Positions 35,776-46,798 of a DNA stretch of 64,000 nucleotides are shown here, piece after piece. The DNA lies in assembly GCF_009363655.1 (NCBI RefSeq), contig NZ_CP045393.1, positions 1,426,001 through 1,490,000 of the forward strand, in the 5' to 3' direction. A model generated the notes under the pieces. That model made no database searches, was not told where the DNA came from, and saw only the letters and a list, made by a program, of their open reading frames with translations. Made by a program: the position numbers and the translations under genes. This DNA is from Roseovarius sp. THAF27. GTDB taxonomy: Bacteria; Pseudomonadota; Alphaproteobacteria; Rhodobacterales; Rhodobacteraceae. Positions within the stretch are counted from its first letter, which is position 1. Every line of letters begins with the position of its first letter.

Positions 35776-36462
35776 TCATGCCACCCGTTGCGACAGGACG
35801 GTGTCCAGCCGGGCGGCGATCTCGTCGATCGCGCCCATGGCGGGCACGCGGGAAAGCGCGCCCTTGGATTGGTAATGCTCGATCAGCGGCGCGGTCTGGG
35901 CGTGATACGCCTCCAGCCGTTGCGCCACTGTTTCGGCGTTGTCATCGGCGCGGCGTTTCATGTCGGTGCCGCCGCAATTGTCGCAGATGCCGGGCTTGGC
36001 CGTGGGCTTGAAACTGTCGTGATAGCCCTCGCCGCAGCCGCCGCAGGTGAAGCGGCCCGAGATGCGGTCGACCATGGCCGCGTCGTCCACCTCGAGGCTG
36101 ATGGCGGCGTCGATCTTTTGCCCGCTTTCAGCCAGCAGGGCATCGAGCGCCTCGGCCTGCACGGCGGTGCGCGGAAACCCGTCGAGGATCACGCCGTGCG
36201 CGCAGTCGGGTTCGGCCAGGCGGTCGCGCAGGATGGCGATGACGATATCGTCGCTGACCAGATTGCCCACGTCCATGACGGCCTTGGCTTCGCGTCCCGC
36301 AGGCGTGCCGGCGGCGACGGCGGCGCGCAGAAGATCGCCGGTGGAAAGCTGCACAAGCCCGTGCTTTTCCTCCAGCAGGCGGGCCTGCGTGCCCTTGCCC
36401 GCGCCCGGGGGGCCAAGCAGGATCAGGACCGGAGCGGTGTTGGGTGTCTTTGCGCCGTCCAT
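35776..36462 (-). CDS. adk: Adenylate kinase (zinc-lid form)
   Basis: About 228 aa. P-loop GPPGAGKGT near residues 17-25, the NMP-binding block LVQLSTGDLLRAA, and a LID domain with four Cys (CGGCGEGYHDSFKP, then CDNCGG) that should bind zinc. The ATG at 36462 has AGGGGG at an 8-nt spacing; an in-frame ATG at 36468 overlaps the acs2 stop (ATGA) but sits too close to the Shine-Dalgarno. Directly following acs is meaningful: Acs makes AMP, and Adk returns it to ADP. Rhodobacterales usually carry a separate housekeeping adk in the ribosomal-protein region; whether this is the only copy cannot be seen here. Confidence 0.94.
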   Translation of the reverse strand: MDGAKTPNTAPVLILLGPPGAGKGTQARLLEEKHGLVQLSTGDLLRAAVAAGTPAGREAKAVMDVGNLVSDDIVIAILRDRLAEPDCAHGVILDGFPRTAVQAEALDALLAESGQKIDAAISLEVDDAAMVDRISGRFTCGGCGEGYHDSFKPTAKPGICDNCGGTDMKRRADDNAETVAQRLEAYHAQTAPLIEHYQSKGALSRVPAMGAIDEIAARLDTVLSQRVA

Positions 36463-36464
36463 GA

Positions 36465-38435
<1,971 letters not shown>

Positions 38436-38814
38436 TTGTCTCCTCCTTTGCACGTGACACGCTCGCAGCCGTCCTGTCGAGTCAATCCGTGCTTTGGCGG
38501 TGTTATAAAGGGTTTAGTAAAATTTTATAGTTAGCCATTAAGATCATTGACTTTTATTTGTAAATAATTTCCCTGTCCCGGCTGATGGTTTGAGAAGAAA
38601 TTTACAAGAACGATTATTTTCGAGTGTTTACCGCGCTCTAGTGTTGGGCGCCTTTCGGCACGGGTATGCCGTTGTGTGCAACCGGCCGCCTGAAACGGCT
38701 CACCCATAACCTGTGACACATTGTCAGGGCGCTTCTTTACGGAAGGCAGAGGGGGATGAATCACCTGTGGTCCCAAGGCGGAGCTGCAATCGCCGCCCCT
38801 GTCGCGCGACAGGC
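38436..38814. promoter_or_regulatory. AT-rich upstream region of acs copy 2 with inverted TGTAAAT boxes
   Basis: 379 nt without a gene, markedly AT-rich from about 38500 to 38640. TGTAAAT (38559-38565) and its inverse ATTTACA (38600-38606) face each other 41 nt apart. A separate small palindrome, TGACA-CAT-TGTCA, lies at 38714-38726. The acs2 promoter on the minus strand must lie here. The right end is the 3' flank of the leftward gtrA-type gene. Confidence 0.5.
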
Positions 38815-39216
38815 TCAGGAGGTGGCGGTCCGGAAGACCAGGTGCTTCATGCCCAGATAGTTGACCGCGAGTGCGACCACCGATCCGCCGGCCAGCGCAA
38901 CCACGGCAGTCGCGGCTGTGGCGCCGAGTGCAGACAGGATCAGGGCGTAGATCGCGAAGTTGACCGCTATGCCCGCGCTCTGAACCGCCGCATAGCCGGC
39001 ATACTCGTGGTGCAGCGATTTCCGACGCGTTGACCGGAACGTCCAGCGCCGGTTGAGCGCCCAGGTAACAGTCATGGCCACGGCAAAGCTGACCGCCCGC
39101 GACAGGTAGGGATCGCCGCCCAGGGTGATCAGCGACCATAACAGGCCGGCGTCGATCGCGAAGCCGGCACTGCCCACGGCGAGAAACCGGACGAAGGATC
39201 GGGCGGGGCGGGTCAT
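38815..39216 (-). CDS. GtrA family membrane protein
   Basis: 133 aa with four membrane segments, beginning FLAVGSAGFAIDAGLLWSLI and including the conserved WALNRRWTF motif near residue 52. GtrA proteins help flip or transfer polyprenyl-linked sugars. It overlaps the end of the GT2 gene (4-nt overlap), which would supply the prenyl-phosphate sugar. Confidence 0.93.
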   Translation of the reverse strand: MTRPARSFVRFLAVGSAGFAIDAGLLWSLITLGGDPYLSRAVSFAVAMTVTWALNRRWTFRSTRRKSLHHEYAGYAAVQSAGIAVNFAIYALILSALGATAATAVVALAGGSVVALAVNYLGMKHLVFRTATS

Positions 39217-40238
39217 TTCCGGGTGAACAAGGGCCCGCGTTCATCGCGGCGGGCGCTGCGCAGGCCGAGCACTCCGGGAACCGAAAGGTATTGCATCCGC
39301 TTTGCTTCCTGCCGTCCGCGTGTGACCGTATCGAGGATGAGACCGACAGCCCCCATCAGGAATGCCAGGATCATCAGGCTTGCCGACAGCACGGCGGTGG
39401 GCAGACGCGGGACGAGGCCGGTGGCGAAATATTCGGCGAAGACCGGGCCGGCGAGTGTCAGCGACATCATCGCGAAGACGGAGGCAATGGTCGAGAAGAC
39501 CAGAAACGGGCGTTCCTGTTTCAGGAGCCTGGTGATCGTGCTGAGGATGCGCAGCCCGTCGCGGATGCTGTTGAGCTTGCTTTCCGAGCCGTCGGGACGG
39601 TCCTTGAAGCGGCCCGGCACCTCGGCGGTGGGCATGTCGAGCTCGAGCGCGTGCACGGTCAGTTCGGTTTCGATCTCGAAGCCGCGCGACATCATCGGGA
39701 AGGTCTTGACGAAGCGGCGCGAGAAGACGCGGAAGCCCGAGAGCATGTCGCTGCTGCCACGACCGAAGATCGTCCGGACGAGGCCCGAGAGGACCTGGTT
39801 CCCCAGCTTGTGGCCCGGGCGGTAGGCGGTGTCGGTTCCGGCAACCCGCACGCCGTTGACAAGATCCAGGCCTTCATCCGCCAGCCGGGACACCATCGCG
39901 GGGGCCGCGGCGGCGTCGTAGGTGTCGTCGCCGTCCACCATCACGAAGATGTCGGCCTCTACATCGGCGAACATGCGGCGCACCACGTGCCCTTTGCCCT
40001 GGCGCGGTTCGCGGCGGACGATCGCGCCGGCGCGGGCGGCGACCTCGGCGGTGCCATCGGACGAGTTGTTGTCGTAGACGTAGATATCGGCCTGCGGAAG
40101 GGCGGCGCGGAAGTCGCGCACGACGGTGCCGATGGCGGCCGCCTCGTTGAAGCAGGGGATCAGAACGGCGACGCGCGGGCCGGAGCCCTCGGTGGCTTTC
40201 GGATCGGCGTTGAATTCGCTGGGAAAAAGGACGGACAT
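39213..40238 (-). CDS. Family 2 glycosyltransferase (dolichyl-phosphate-sugar synthase type)
   Basis: 341 aa. GT2 domain: VAVLIPCFNEAAAIGTVV at residues 23-40, YVYDNNSSDGT, and VDGDDTYD as the metal/UDP motif. Two C-terminal membrane helices (FLVFSTIASVFAMMSLTLAG and VLSASLMILAFLMGAVGLIL) anchor it, as in GtrB/DPM1-like enzymes that charge polyprenyl phosphate. I place the start at 40238 (MSVLFPSEFN); the frame upstream is unsupported. Coupled to gtrA downstream and divergent from the GT-C-like gene. Confidence 0.9.
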   Translation of the reverse strand: MSVLFPSEFNADPKATEGSGPRVAVLIPCFNEAAAIGTVVRDFRAALPQADIYVYDNNSSDGTAEVAARAGAIVRREPRQGKGHVVRRMFADVEADIFVMVDGDDTYDAAAAPAMVSRLADEGLDLVNGVRVAGTDTAYRPGHKLGNQVLSGLVRTIFGRGSSDMLSGFRVFSRRFVKTFPMMSRGFEIETELTVHALELDMPTAEVPGRFKDRPDGSESKLNSIRDGLRILSTITRLLKQERPFLVFSTIASVFAMMSLTLAGPVFAEYFATGLVPRLPTAVLSASLMILAFLMGAVGLILDTVTRGRQEAKRMQYLSVPGVLGLRSARRDERGPLFTRK

Positions 40239-40451
40239 GTGCGGCGCTCTTGCGGTCGGTTTCGGGATGCAGAAAAGCCGGTGAAACAGGCCAAAATGCG
40301 GCAAATCTGCGGATTTGTGAGGTTCTTCGAAACAATGCTCTGGCGCAGGGGGAACACCTTCGGACGGTGTTGCGCCCGGCCGGGCATTAAGGCTTGCGCG
40401 GTCGGGGCTTCGTCGGGTTAGTGACCAGCACAAGAAAAGAGAGGCCGAGGG

Positions 40452-42248
40452 ATGCAGGATACGGCGAGAGAGAGCAGGTTATTCGCAATCGTGCTGCTGC
40501 TGGCGGTCTGCATGGTCGTGTTCCGGGCGGTGGCGACCGGGATGGCGCCGATAGACACCCTGAGTGTCTCGGACAACGACGACATCATGCGCTTCCTGAT
40601 GGTGCGCGACTGGCTGGCGGGGCAGGGGTGGTACGACACCACGCAATACCGGATGCTGCCGCCCGAGGGGCTGGAGATGCACTGGTCGCGCTATGTCGAC
40701 CTTGCGATCGCGGCAATCATCCTGCCCCTGTCGCTGGTGATGACCGAGGCGCAGGCGGCGGCGGTTGCACTTGTGGCCTGGCCGACAATGCTGTTGCTGG
40801 CGCTGATCGTGCTCACAGGCCTGGCGGCGCGGCGGCTTTTCGGGGGTATGGCGGCGCTTGTGGCTGTGGTGGCTGTGCTGTTGTGGCCGCCCACGGGGCT
40901 GACCTATTTCGCGCCCGCACGCATTGACCATCACAACGTGCAGATCCTGCTGACCACGCTGATGCTGATCAGCGTGGTTTGGCCAGCTCCTTCGATGCGA
41001 GGCGGCATAGTGGGAGGCCTTGCCGCGGCGCTGTCGCTGGCTGTGGGGCTGGAGACCATGATAACGATCGCCCTGGCCGGGCTGGTCCTGACGGTGCGGG
41101 CGATGATGTTGCAGGACGGCGCGGCGCGGCATTTGGCCGGCTTCAGCCTGGCGCTGGCAGGGGGCGCGACGCTATTCTTCATGGGGCAAACGGCCCCGGG
41201 CGGATTGCTGGTGCCGCGATGCGATGAGCTGTCCTTGCCCTACCTGGCGCTGGCATGGACGGGCGCGGCGATTTGCATCGGCGTGGTGGCCCTGTCGCCG
41301 CGCCTGCCGAGCCTGGCGTTGCGCGTGGTGCTGCTGGTAGCGCTGGCGGCGGCCGGGATCGTGGCCTTGAGCCCCCTCATAGGCCCCTGCGCAAGCGGAC
41401 CCTATGACAGCCTGCCGCAAGAGGTGCAGGACCTGATAACCGGCCGGATCATCGAGGCGCGTCCGACCTTGCCTTACCTGTGGGAGGCCAATGGCCTGGG
41501 TTTCCGGTTCGTGGCGCCCGCGGCGATGGCCGTGCTGCTTGGCAGCCTGACCTGGGGCTGGCAGAGCCTGCGGGGCAGGGCCGGCGCCGGGACACCGGCG
41601 AAATTGGGCGTGTTGCTGCTTTTTGGCTGGCTTGGCGTGATCGGCGCGCTGTTCCAGATCCGGCTTGTATTGATGGGTGCGGCGGCGATACCGATGTTGG
41701 TCGGGGTCGTCGTTGCAACGCTGCTGGAGTGGGGAAGGGAAGGCCTTTTCGGGCGGCTGAGGTCGGTGCCGGCGCTGTTGGCGGTCGTGCTGACCCTGAT
41801 GACGCCGACGCTGCATGGCCTTGCACATGGCGGCGGCGGTGCCGGCGCCACGATGACGGCCTCCGGCGGGCAATCTGTGGATGCGGATGCGTGCCGACAA
41901 CCCCACATCCTGCGCAGCCTGAACTCGGTGCCCGAGGGCGTCATCCTGAGTTCCAGCAGCTATGGGCCACCGCTGTTGCTGTTGACCGGCCACGCGGCGT
42001 TGGCCGGCCCCTATCACCGCAGCGCGGACGCCATCGCGAACGGTGCCGTGCCGTTCGATGGCGATGAGCAAACCCTGCGTGCCGCGCTGGAGCGTACCGG
42101 GGCGGACTACCTGTTGTTGTGCCGGGATGCGCATTACGGAGACGGCACGTCCTTTGCCACGCAGTTGGCCCGGGGGCTTGCGGCCGGGGGGCTGGTGCCG
42201 GTGGACGGCCCCGCGCCGGAGCTTGTTTTGCTGAGGGTGGAGCGCTGA
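40452..42248 (+). CDS. GT-C-type polytopic membrane protein
   Basis: 598 aa with about 12 membrane segments and a C-terminal periplasmic domain (~residues 465-598). The first periplasmic loop has SVSDNDDIMRFLMVRDWL and MHWSRYVDL, and a later loop has ARIDHHNVQILL. Acidic pairs in loop 1 are typical of GT-C glycosyltransferases that use polyprenyl-linked sugars (STT3/PMT/ArnT relatives). Divergent placement beside GT2 and GtrA fits transfer of their lipid-linked sugar. The acceptor is unknown. Confidence 0.7.
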   Translation: MQDTARESRLFAIVLLLAVCMVVFRAVATGMAPIDTLSVSDNDDIMRFLMVRDWLAGQGWYDTTQYRMLPPEGLEMHWSRYVDLAIAAIILPLSLVMTEAQAAAVALVAWPTMLLLALIVLTGLAARRLFGGMAALVAVVAVLLWPPTGLTYFAPARIDHHNVQILLTTLMLISVVWPAPSMRGGIVGGLAAALSLAVGLETMITIALAGLVLTVRAMMLQDGAARHLAGFSLALAGGATLFFMGQTAPGGLLVPRCDELSLPYLALAWTGAAICIGVVALSPRLPSLALRVVLLVALAAAGIVALSPLIGPCASGPYDSLPQEVQDLITGRIIEARPTLPYLWEANGLGFRFVAPAAMAVLLGSLTWGWQSLRGRAGAGTPAKLGVLLLFGWLGVIGALFQIRLVLMGAAAIPMLVGVVVATLLEWGREGLFGRLRSVPALLAVVLTLMTPTLHGLAHGGGGAGATMTASGGQSVDADACRQPHILRSLNSVPEGVILSSSSYGPPLLLLTGHAALAGPYHRSADAIANGAVPFDGDEQTLRAALERTGADYLLLCRDAHYGDGTSFATQLARGLAAGGLVPVDGPAPELVLLRVER

Positions 42249-42348
42249 AAGGCGGATGGCGGTCGGCAATGGTGCGGTGGATGTCGGCAACATGGCTTGA
42301 CGCTGACCATGGTCCGGTCATTCTGTCGCCAGCGACAGGAGCAAGAGC

Positions 42349-43665
42349 ATGACCGAATGGACAGGCGAAGCGGCCCCGGGCCGTCCGTGGTGGTGGGAGG
42401 CCGTGGAGCCCGAAGCCACCGAGGACGGCTTGCCCGATCATTGCGACGTGCTGGTCATCGGCGCGGGATATACCGGGCTGTCGGCGGCCATCGCGGCGCA
42501 TGACAGCGGCGCCAGGGTGGTCGTGGCCGAGGCGGGCGTTCCGGGCGAGGGGGCCTCGAGCCGCAATGGCGGCATGGTCGGGGCGCACCCCCGGTTGAGC
42601 TGGGACAAGATGGCGGCGGCCTTCGGCGCCGATGTGGCCGACGATCTGCTGGCCGAGGCGGCGCCCGCGCTGGACTGGGCGAAGACGTTCATCGAGCACG
42701 AGAAGATACAGTGCGATTTCGAGGTCACGGGCCGGGTGCAACTGGCCTACACGCGCTCGCAATTCGATGGGCAGAAGCGGCTGGCCGACAAGGTGCGCGA
42801 GAAAAGCCGGGTGGAGGTGGAACTGGTCGAGCGGTCCGACCTTGGACGCGAGATCGACACGGGTCTCTATCACGGCGGTCTTCTCTTTCCGCAGCACGGG
42901 GCGTTGCATCCGGCGAAGTATCATCGCGGAATGCTGGAGGCGGTTCGGCGGCGCGGTGTCCCCGTCGTCAGCCACGCGCGGGTCGAAGCAATGACGCGGG
43001 AGGGCACGCGACTGGTGGCGCAGACAGCCAAGGGCCCGATCCGGTCCGAGAAGGTGGTATTGGCCACCAACGGCTATACGACGCGGCCTTTTCAATGGCA
43101 CCTCCGGCGCGTATTTCCGCTGCCGAGCTTCATCATTGCGACGGAAGAACTGCCCGAGAACCTGATCGGGCACCTTGCACCCGGACGGCGCATGATGGTC
43201 GAAACCCGCGCGCGGCACAGCTATTTCAGGATATCGCCCGATGGCAAACGGGTGCTTTTCGGCGGACGGGCGGCCATGCGGGACGTGCCTTTGCACATCG
43301 CGGCGCAAAGGCAACGGCAAACGATGGTGGAGGTCTGGCCCGAGTTGGCAGAGGCGAAGCTGAGCCATGTCTGGAGCGGCTATACCGGGTTCAGTTTCGC
43401 GCAAATGCCGCATGTCGGCCAACATGACAGCGTCTGCTTCGCCATGGGCTTCAGCGGCTCGGGCACCGTGATCGCGCCGTATCTTGGCGCCAAGGCGGGC
43501 TGGCTGGCCGTCGGGGATGCACGCGCCGAGACGGCTTATGCAAGAACGCGCCTGCCGCGTCACGTGCTGCATCCGTTCGACAGGCCGCATTTCCTGAAGG
43601 CCGCCGACCTTGTTTTTCGTCACTGGGTGGACCGGGCCGAGGCATGGCAGGCGCGGCGGTCGTGA
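42349..43665 (+). CDS. FAD-dependent amine/amino-acid oxidase family protein (DAO; PuuB-like)
   Basis: 438 aa. The dinucleotide-binding motif DVLVIGAGYTGLSAAIAAHDSG is at residues 33-54, the flavin-contact region is GEGASSRNGGMVG, and the C-terminal FMGFSGSG-like block reads AMGFSGSGTVIAPYLG. The layout matches gamma-glutamylputrescine oxidase/glycine oxidase-type enzymes of the DAO superfamily. The substrate is not certain. The N-terminal WWWEAV stretch is common in PuuB-like proteins. Followed by a small secreted protein gene on the same strand. Confidence 0.87.
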   Translation: MTEWTGEAAPGRPWWWEAVEPEATEDGLPDHCDVLVIGAGYTGLSAAIAAHDSGARVVVAEAGVPGEGASSRNGGMVGAHPRLSWDKMAAAFGADVADDLLAEAAPALDWAKTFIEHEKIQCDFEVTGRVQLAYTRSQFDGQKRLADKVREKSRVEVELVERSDLGREIDTGLYHGGLLFPQHGALHPAKYHRGMLEAVRRRGVPVVSHARVEAMTREGTRLVAQTAKGPIRSEKVVLATNGYTTRPFQWHLRRVFPLPSFIIATEELPENLIGHLAPGRRMMVETRARHSYFRISPDGKRVLFGGRAAMRDVPLHIAAQRQRQTMVEVWPELAEAKLSHVWSGYTGFSFAQMPHVGQHDSVCFAMGFSGSGTVIAPYLGAKAGWLAVGDARAETAYARTRLPRHVLHPFDRPHFLKAADLVFRHWVDRAEAWQARRS

Positions 43666-43723
43666 CGAGGTTCGCGCCGCGAAACGAGTGCAGGGGTCTG
43701 CACCGGCAAAAAGTGCGGTTGCG

Positions 43724-44035
43724 ATGAGAAACACATGCATCAAGCCGTCGCGCCTTTGGCTGGCCTGGCTGATGGGTCTGGCGGTTGCCGGGCCTGGCCA
43801 GGGGGCGGCGACGGAGGCGTTCGCGGACGATTGGACGGCGCGGAAATGCGAGCTCTACCAGCAGGCCGTGCGGGACGCGATTACCTTGCAGGGGCCGGAA
43901 GGGCTTCGGATGGCGTTCCTGACAAGCAACCAGGAGTTCATAGATGCGCAATGTGCCGTGCGCGTCGAGATATGTCCGATGACGCCCGAGGAATGGACGC
44001 TGGCCGACACCCTGCTGAAGATGACGATGAACTAG
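43724..44035 (+). CDS. Small secreted hypothetical protein
   Basis: 103 aa with a signal peptide (MRNTCIKPSRLWLAWLMGLAVAG..., likely cleavage near ATEA-FADD). The mature part has Cys in RKCELYQ, DAQCAVR and EICPM, so disulfides are possible. No family recognised. The ATG at 43724 is chosen because the signal peptide begins there. Its link to the upstream oxidase is only positional. Confidence 0.6.
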   Translation: MRNTCIKPSRLWLAWLMGLAVAGPGQGAATEAFADDWTARKCELYQQAVRDAITLQGPEGLRMAFLTSNQEFIDAQCAVRVEICPMTPEEWTLADTLLKMTMN

Positions 44036-44084
44036 GGAATGGCCAGTACGTTCGTGCCGTTCGGGTGCCCCTAGGGGGCCGGCG

Positions 44085-44987
44085 CTAACCGTCGCGCGCC
44101 CGCACGAGCATGAAAAGACCGATGGTGACAAGTGCGATGCCGGTCCATTCCAGCGGTCCGGGGATTTCCGACAGGACCGGGATCGCCAGAAGCGTCGCAG
44201 AGGCCGGGACGGCCGCAGAAAAGCCCGCCGTGTGGGTCGGGCCCAGATGGTTGGCGGCAATGGCGAAGCACACCATGGCGAGGATGCCCGGACCCAGGCC
44301 CTGGTAGGCGGCCTGGAACAGGATTGTGCCGGTGTCGGCCTGCGCCAGGCCGGATGGTAGAAGGAAATACCACAACGGCAGAAAGACGATCGCGTTGGGC
44401 ACGTTGATGACGACCAGCGCCTGTCGCGGTGTCAGCCGCCAGCGGCGGACGCCGAAGATATAGATCGACTGGATCGCCGCAGCGGTCAGGAAAAGCACGA
44501 TCCCCAGCGCGGCGCCGTCGCCGGTGGTCCGGATGCCGGTGACCGCAACGAGGACTGCGCCCAGGGTGACGATCACGAGGCTGACCAGTTGCAGCCGATT
44601 GGGCAATGCCCCCGTGAAGACGGTGACCAGCAGCACGGTGAAGAACGGCAGCGCCCCGTTGGTGAAAACGCCCGCATAGGCCGCGGAGCTGTACCTGAGG
44701 CCCATGTAGACCAGCATCGCGTAAAGCGCACCGGAGCCGCAGAGCACGATAAGAACGATTGGGGTGAGGCCCAGGTGGCGCGGCCACCACGCCCATGCGA
44801 CGGGCAGGGTCAGCACTCCGGTCACCATGAAGCGCAGCGCGGTGATATCGCCGGGCGTCAGCGCCGTCTGCACGCCGGCGCGCGAGAAGACGATGAAGCC
44901 GGACCAGATCACCAGGACGCCGAAGGCGGCGAAAAGCCCGAGCGTGCGGTTCTGGATGTCGTCGGGCAGGGCGGTGCGGGCTGTCAT
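44085..44987 (-). CDS. EamA/DMT superfamily transporter
   Basis: 300 aa with ten membrane segments in two EamA repeats (first repeat from LGLFAAFGVLVIWSGFIVFSR, second from GDGAALGIVLFLTAAAIQSIY). The ATG at 44987 (MTARTALPDD) is chosen over the in-frame upstream start. Substrate unknown. It lies downstream of the amt operon terminator and so needs its own promoter in about 80 nt. Confidence 0.88.
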   Translation of the reverse strand: MTARTALPDDIQNRTLGLFAAFGVLVIWSGFIVFSRAGVQTALTPGDITALRFMVTGVLTLPVAWAWWPRHLGLTPIVLIVLCGSGALYAMLVYMGLRYSSAAYAGVFTNGALPFFTVLLVTVFTGALPNRLQLVSLVIVTLGAVLVAVTGIRTTGDGAALGIVLFLTAAAIQSIYIFGVRRWRLTPRQALVVINVPNAIVFLPLWYFLLPSGLAQADTGTILFQAAYQGLGPGILAMVCFAIAANHLGPTHTAGFSAAVPASATLLAIPVLSEIPGPLEWTGIALVTIGLFMLVRARDG

Positions 44988-45068
44988 GGCGCGATCAGTG
45001 GCAGGGGGTCGGGAAGGTGTCCATAGGCGTCGGCGCCTCGTCGGTATTGCGTCTGTCCCGAAACGCAA

Positions 45069-45098
45069 GAACGCCGGCCCGGGGAGGGGCCGGCGTTC
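45069..45098 (-). terminator. Terminator of the amt operon
   Basis: GAACGCCGGCCC (45069-45080) pairs perfectly with GGGCCGGCGTTC (45087-45098) around a 6-nt loop, 20 nt after the small membrane-protein stop. The minus-strand transcript continues TTGCGTTT, a weak U-rich tail. Confidence 0.75.
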
Positions 45099-45117
45099 AG
45101 CCTGTGCGGAGGAGGTG

Positions 45118-45348
45118 TTACTCCCGCGCTTCCTCTTCGAAGACCCGCTTTATGCGTTCAGGACTGCGGGCCGCCGCCTCGTCGCCGTCGAGTTCCCGGC
45201 GTTCGATCCTGGCCTGCAGGACATGGAACCCAAGCCAGAACAGGACGCCGACGATCACGAGGATCATCTCGGTGCCGACCATGGGATAGATCGGGCCGAT
45301 CTGCGACAGGTCCGCACCTGCCCAGGTTTCTACAGCTGTCGTTGACAT
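45118..45348 (-). CDS. Small single-helix membrane protein encoded after amt
   Basis: 76 aa with one membrane helix (MILVIVGVLFWLGFHVLQA, about residues 28-46) followed by a charged C-terminal tail (RIERRELDGDEAAAR, ending EEEARE). It lies 13 nt after the amt stop and before a terminator, so it is co-transcribed. No family recognised. It could be an accessory subunit of this atypical ammonium transporter, replacing the GlnK gene usually found there. Confidence 0.65.
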   Translation of the reverse strand: MSTTAVETWAGADLSQIGPIYPMVGTEMILVIVGVLFWLGFHVLQARIERRELDGDEAAARSPERIKRVFEEEARE

Positions 45349-45361
45349 GTCGTGACCCTCC

Positions 45362-46798
45362 TCAAGTCAGCAGGCCAAGGCGCTTGGCCTCGGCGATGTC
45401 GGCTTCGGATACCTCTATGGCATCCATTTCCTCAGCGATCTCCTCGGACATGTCGAGCCCGACGAGTTCGACCGCGGGCGGTACGCGCAACATGCCCAGG
45501 CCCATCAGGATCTTGGACACGATGAAGGCGGGCAGGAAGCCCAGCACGCCGAACATGATGACCGCGCCTGCGAACTGGCCCCAGGGCGTGATGACCGCGA
45601 CGGTTTCATGATAGGCCGCCGTGGCCGGGTGGCCCCAGAGCATGAAGCCGCAGATGACCAGACCGATGAAGCCCGCGTAGCCGTGCACGGCCACCGCCCC
45701 CACCGGATCGTCGAGTTTGAAGCGGCGTTCGACCCAGAAATGCAGCTTGTAGGCGCAGACCGCCCCTACGGCGCCGATCAGCATTGCCTGGATCGGGTGG
45801 TAGAGGTCGTTGCCCGCAGAGGCGGTGATAACGCCGGCAAGGCCAGCGGAGTAGGTCCAGAACGCTTCGCCCTTCGATACGACGTAGCCTGCCAGAAGCC
45901 CACCCGAGAGCGACATCAGGAAGTTGAACACGATGGCCGACAGGGTAGTGGGCGTGAGGTAGATGGTTGTCGCGGTGAAGTTCACCACGCCTTCCGCGCC
46001 GCCCAGCGTGCCGTGGTCGATGATCGGTACGTTGCAGGCGACGTAGAAGCCCCAGAAGCCGCAATAGATCAGGAAGAGCCCGATCGTGACCAGCCACTTG
46101 TTGTGCGGGTTGATGTTGCGCGGGGTGCCGTCTGGGGCGAACTTGCCGATCCTTGGCCCCAGCACGACAATCACGCCAAGGGCAAATCCTCCGGCGATGG
46201 CGTGGATCACGCCCGACGCATAGGCATCGTGATAGCCCAACTGTGTGACCATCCAGCCATCCGGGTGCCAGCCCCAGGCCGCGTCGATGATCCAGGTGCC
46301 CGAGCCGATGACCACCGCCAGGATCCAGAAGGCGGTGGGGCGGATGCGTTCGATGGTGGCGCCCGACACGATCGAGGCCGCGGTCCAGCTGAACAGCAGG
46401 AAGGCCGCCCAGAAGACACCGTTCAGGCGGTTCCAGAAGCCGTTGCCCAATTCGGCGCCGTAGCCTTGCGCGCTTTCGAGCGCCGGTCCGGGGCCGCCAA
46501 GGTGCGTGCCCATCAGTTCGGACCATGGCACGGCATTGTCGGATTGCGTGAGGCCGCCGGTGATGCCGGGGCCGTTGGGGAAGGCGAAGTAGATCCACCA
46601 CCCGAAGAAGAAGAAGGTGATGGTCACCAGCGGCATGAGCATGGTGTTCTTCATCACGGTATGCATGTGGTTCTTGTGGCGGCTGGCGCCGACCTCGTAC
46701 ATGCAGAACCCGACGTGGATCAGGAACATGAGCGGTACGGTCACCCAATAATAGAACTCGGTGAAGATCACCGTAAGTGCACCGATATCGGTATCCAA
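45362..46798 (-). CDS. amt: Ammonium transporter family protein (atypical Amt)
   Basis: 478 aa, about 11-12 membrane segments. Both pore histidines are in place: VIHAIAGG (near residue 197) and AVAVHGYAGFIG (near 346). The Asp eight residues before the first His (HDAYASGVIH) corresponds to the conserved Asp of DFAGGTVVH, but the block around it is divergent. Periplasmic insertions (e.g. GITGGLTQSDNAVPWSELMG) and an acidic C-terminal tail (LDMSEEIAEEMDAIEV) are unusual. No glnK accompanies it. The promoter should be in the AT-rich sequence at 46920-47030. Confidence 0.9.
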   Translation of the reverse strand: MDTDIGALTVIFTEFYYWVTVPLMFLIHVGFCMYEVGASRHKNHMHTVMKNTMLMPLVTITFFFFGWWIYFAFPNGPGITGGLTQSDNAVPWSELMGTHLGGPGPALESAQGYGAELGNGFWNRLNGVFWAAFLLFSWTAASIVSGATIERIRPTAFWILAVVIGSGTWIIDAAWGWHPDGWMVTQLGYHDAYASGVIHAIAGGFALGVIVVLGPRIGKFAPDGTPRNINPHNKWLVTIGLFLIYCGFWGFYVACNVPIIDHGTLGGAEGVVNFTATTIYLTPTTLSAIVFNFLMSLSGGLLAGYVVSKGEAFWTYSAGLAGVITASAGNDLYHPIQAMLIGAVGAVCAYKLHFWVERRFKLDDPVGAVAVHGYAGFIGLVICGFMLWGHPATAAYHETVAVITPWGQFAGAVIMFGVLGFLPAFIVSKILMGLGMLRVPPAVELVGLDMSEEIAEEMDAIEVSEADIAEAKRLGLLT

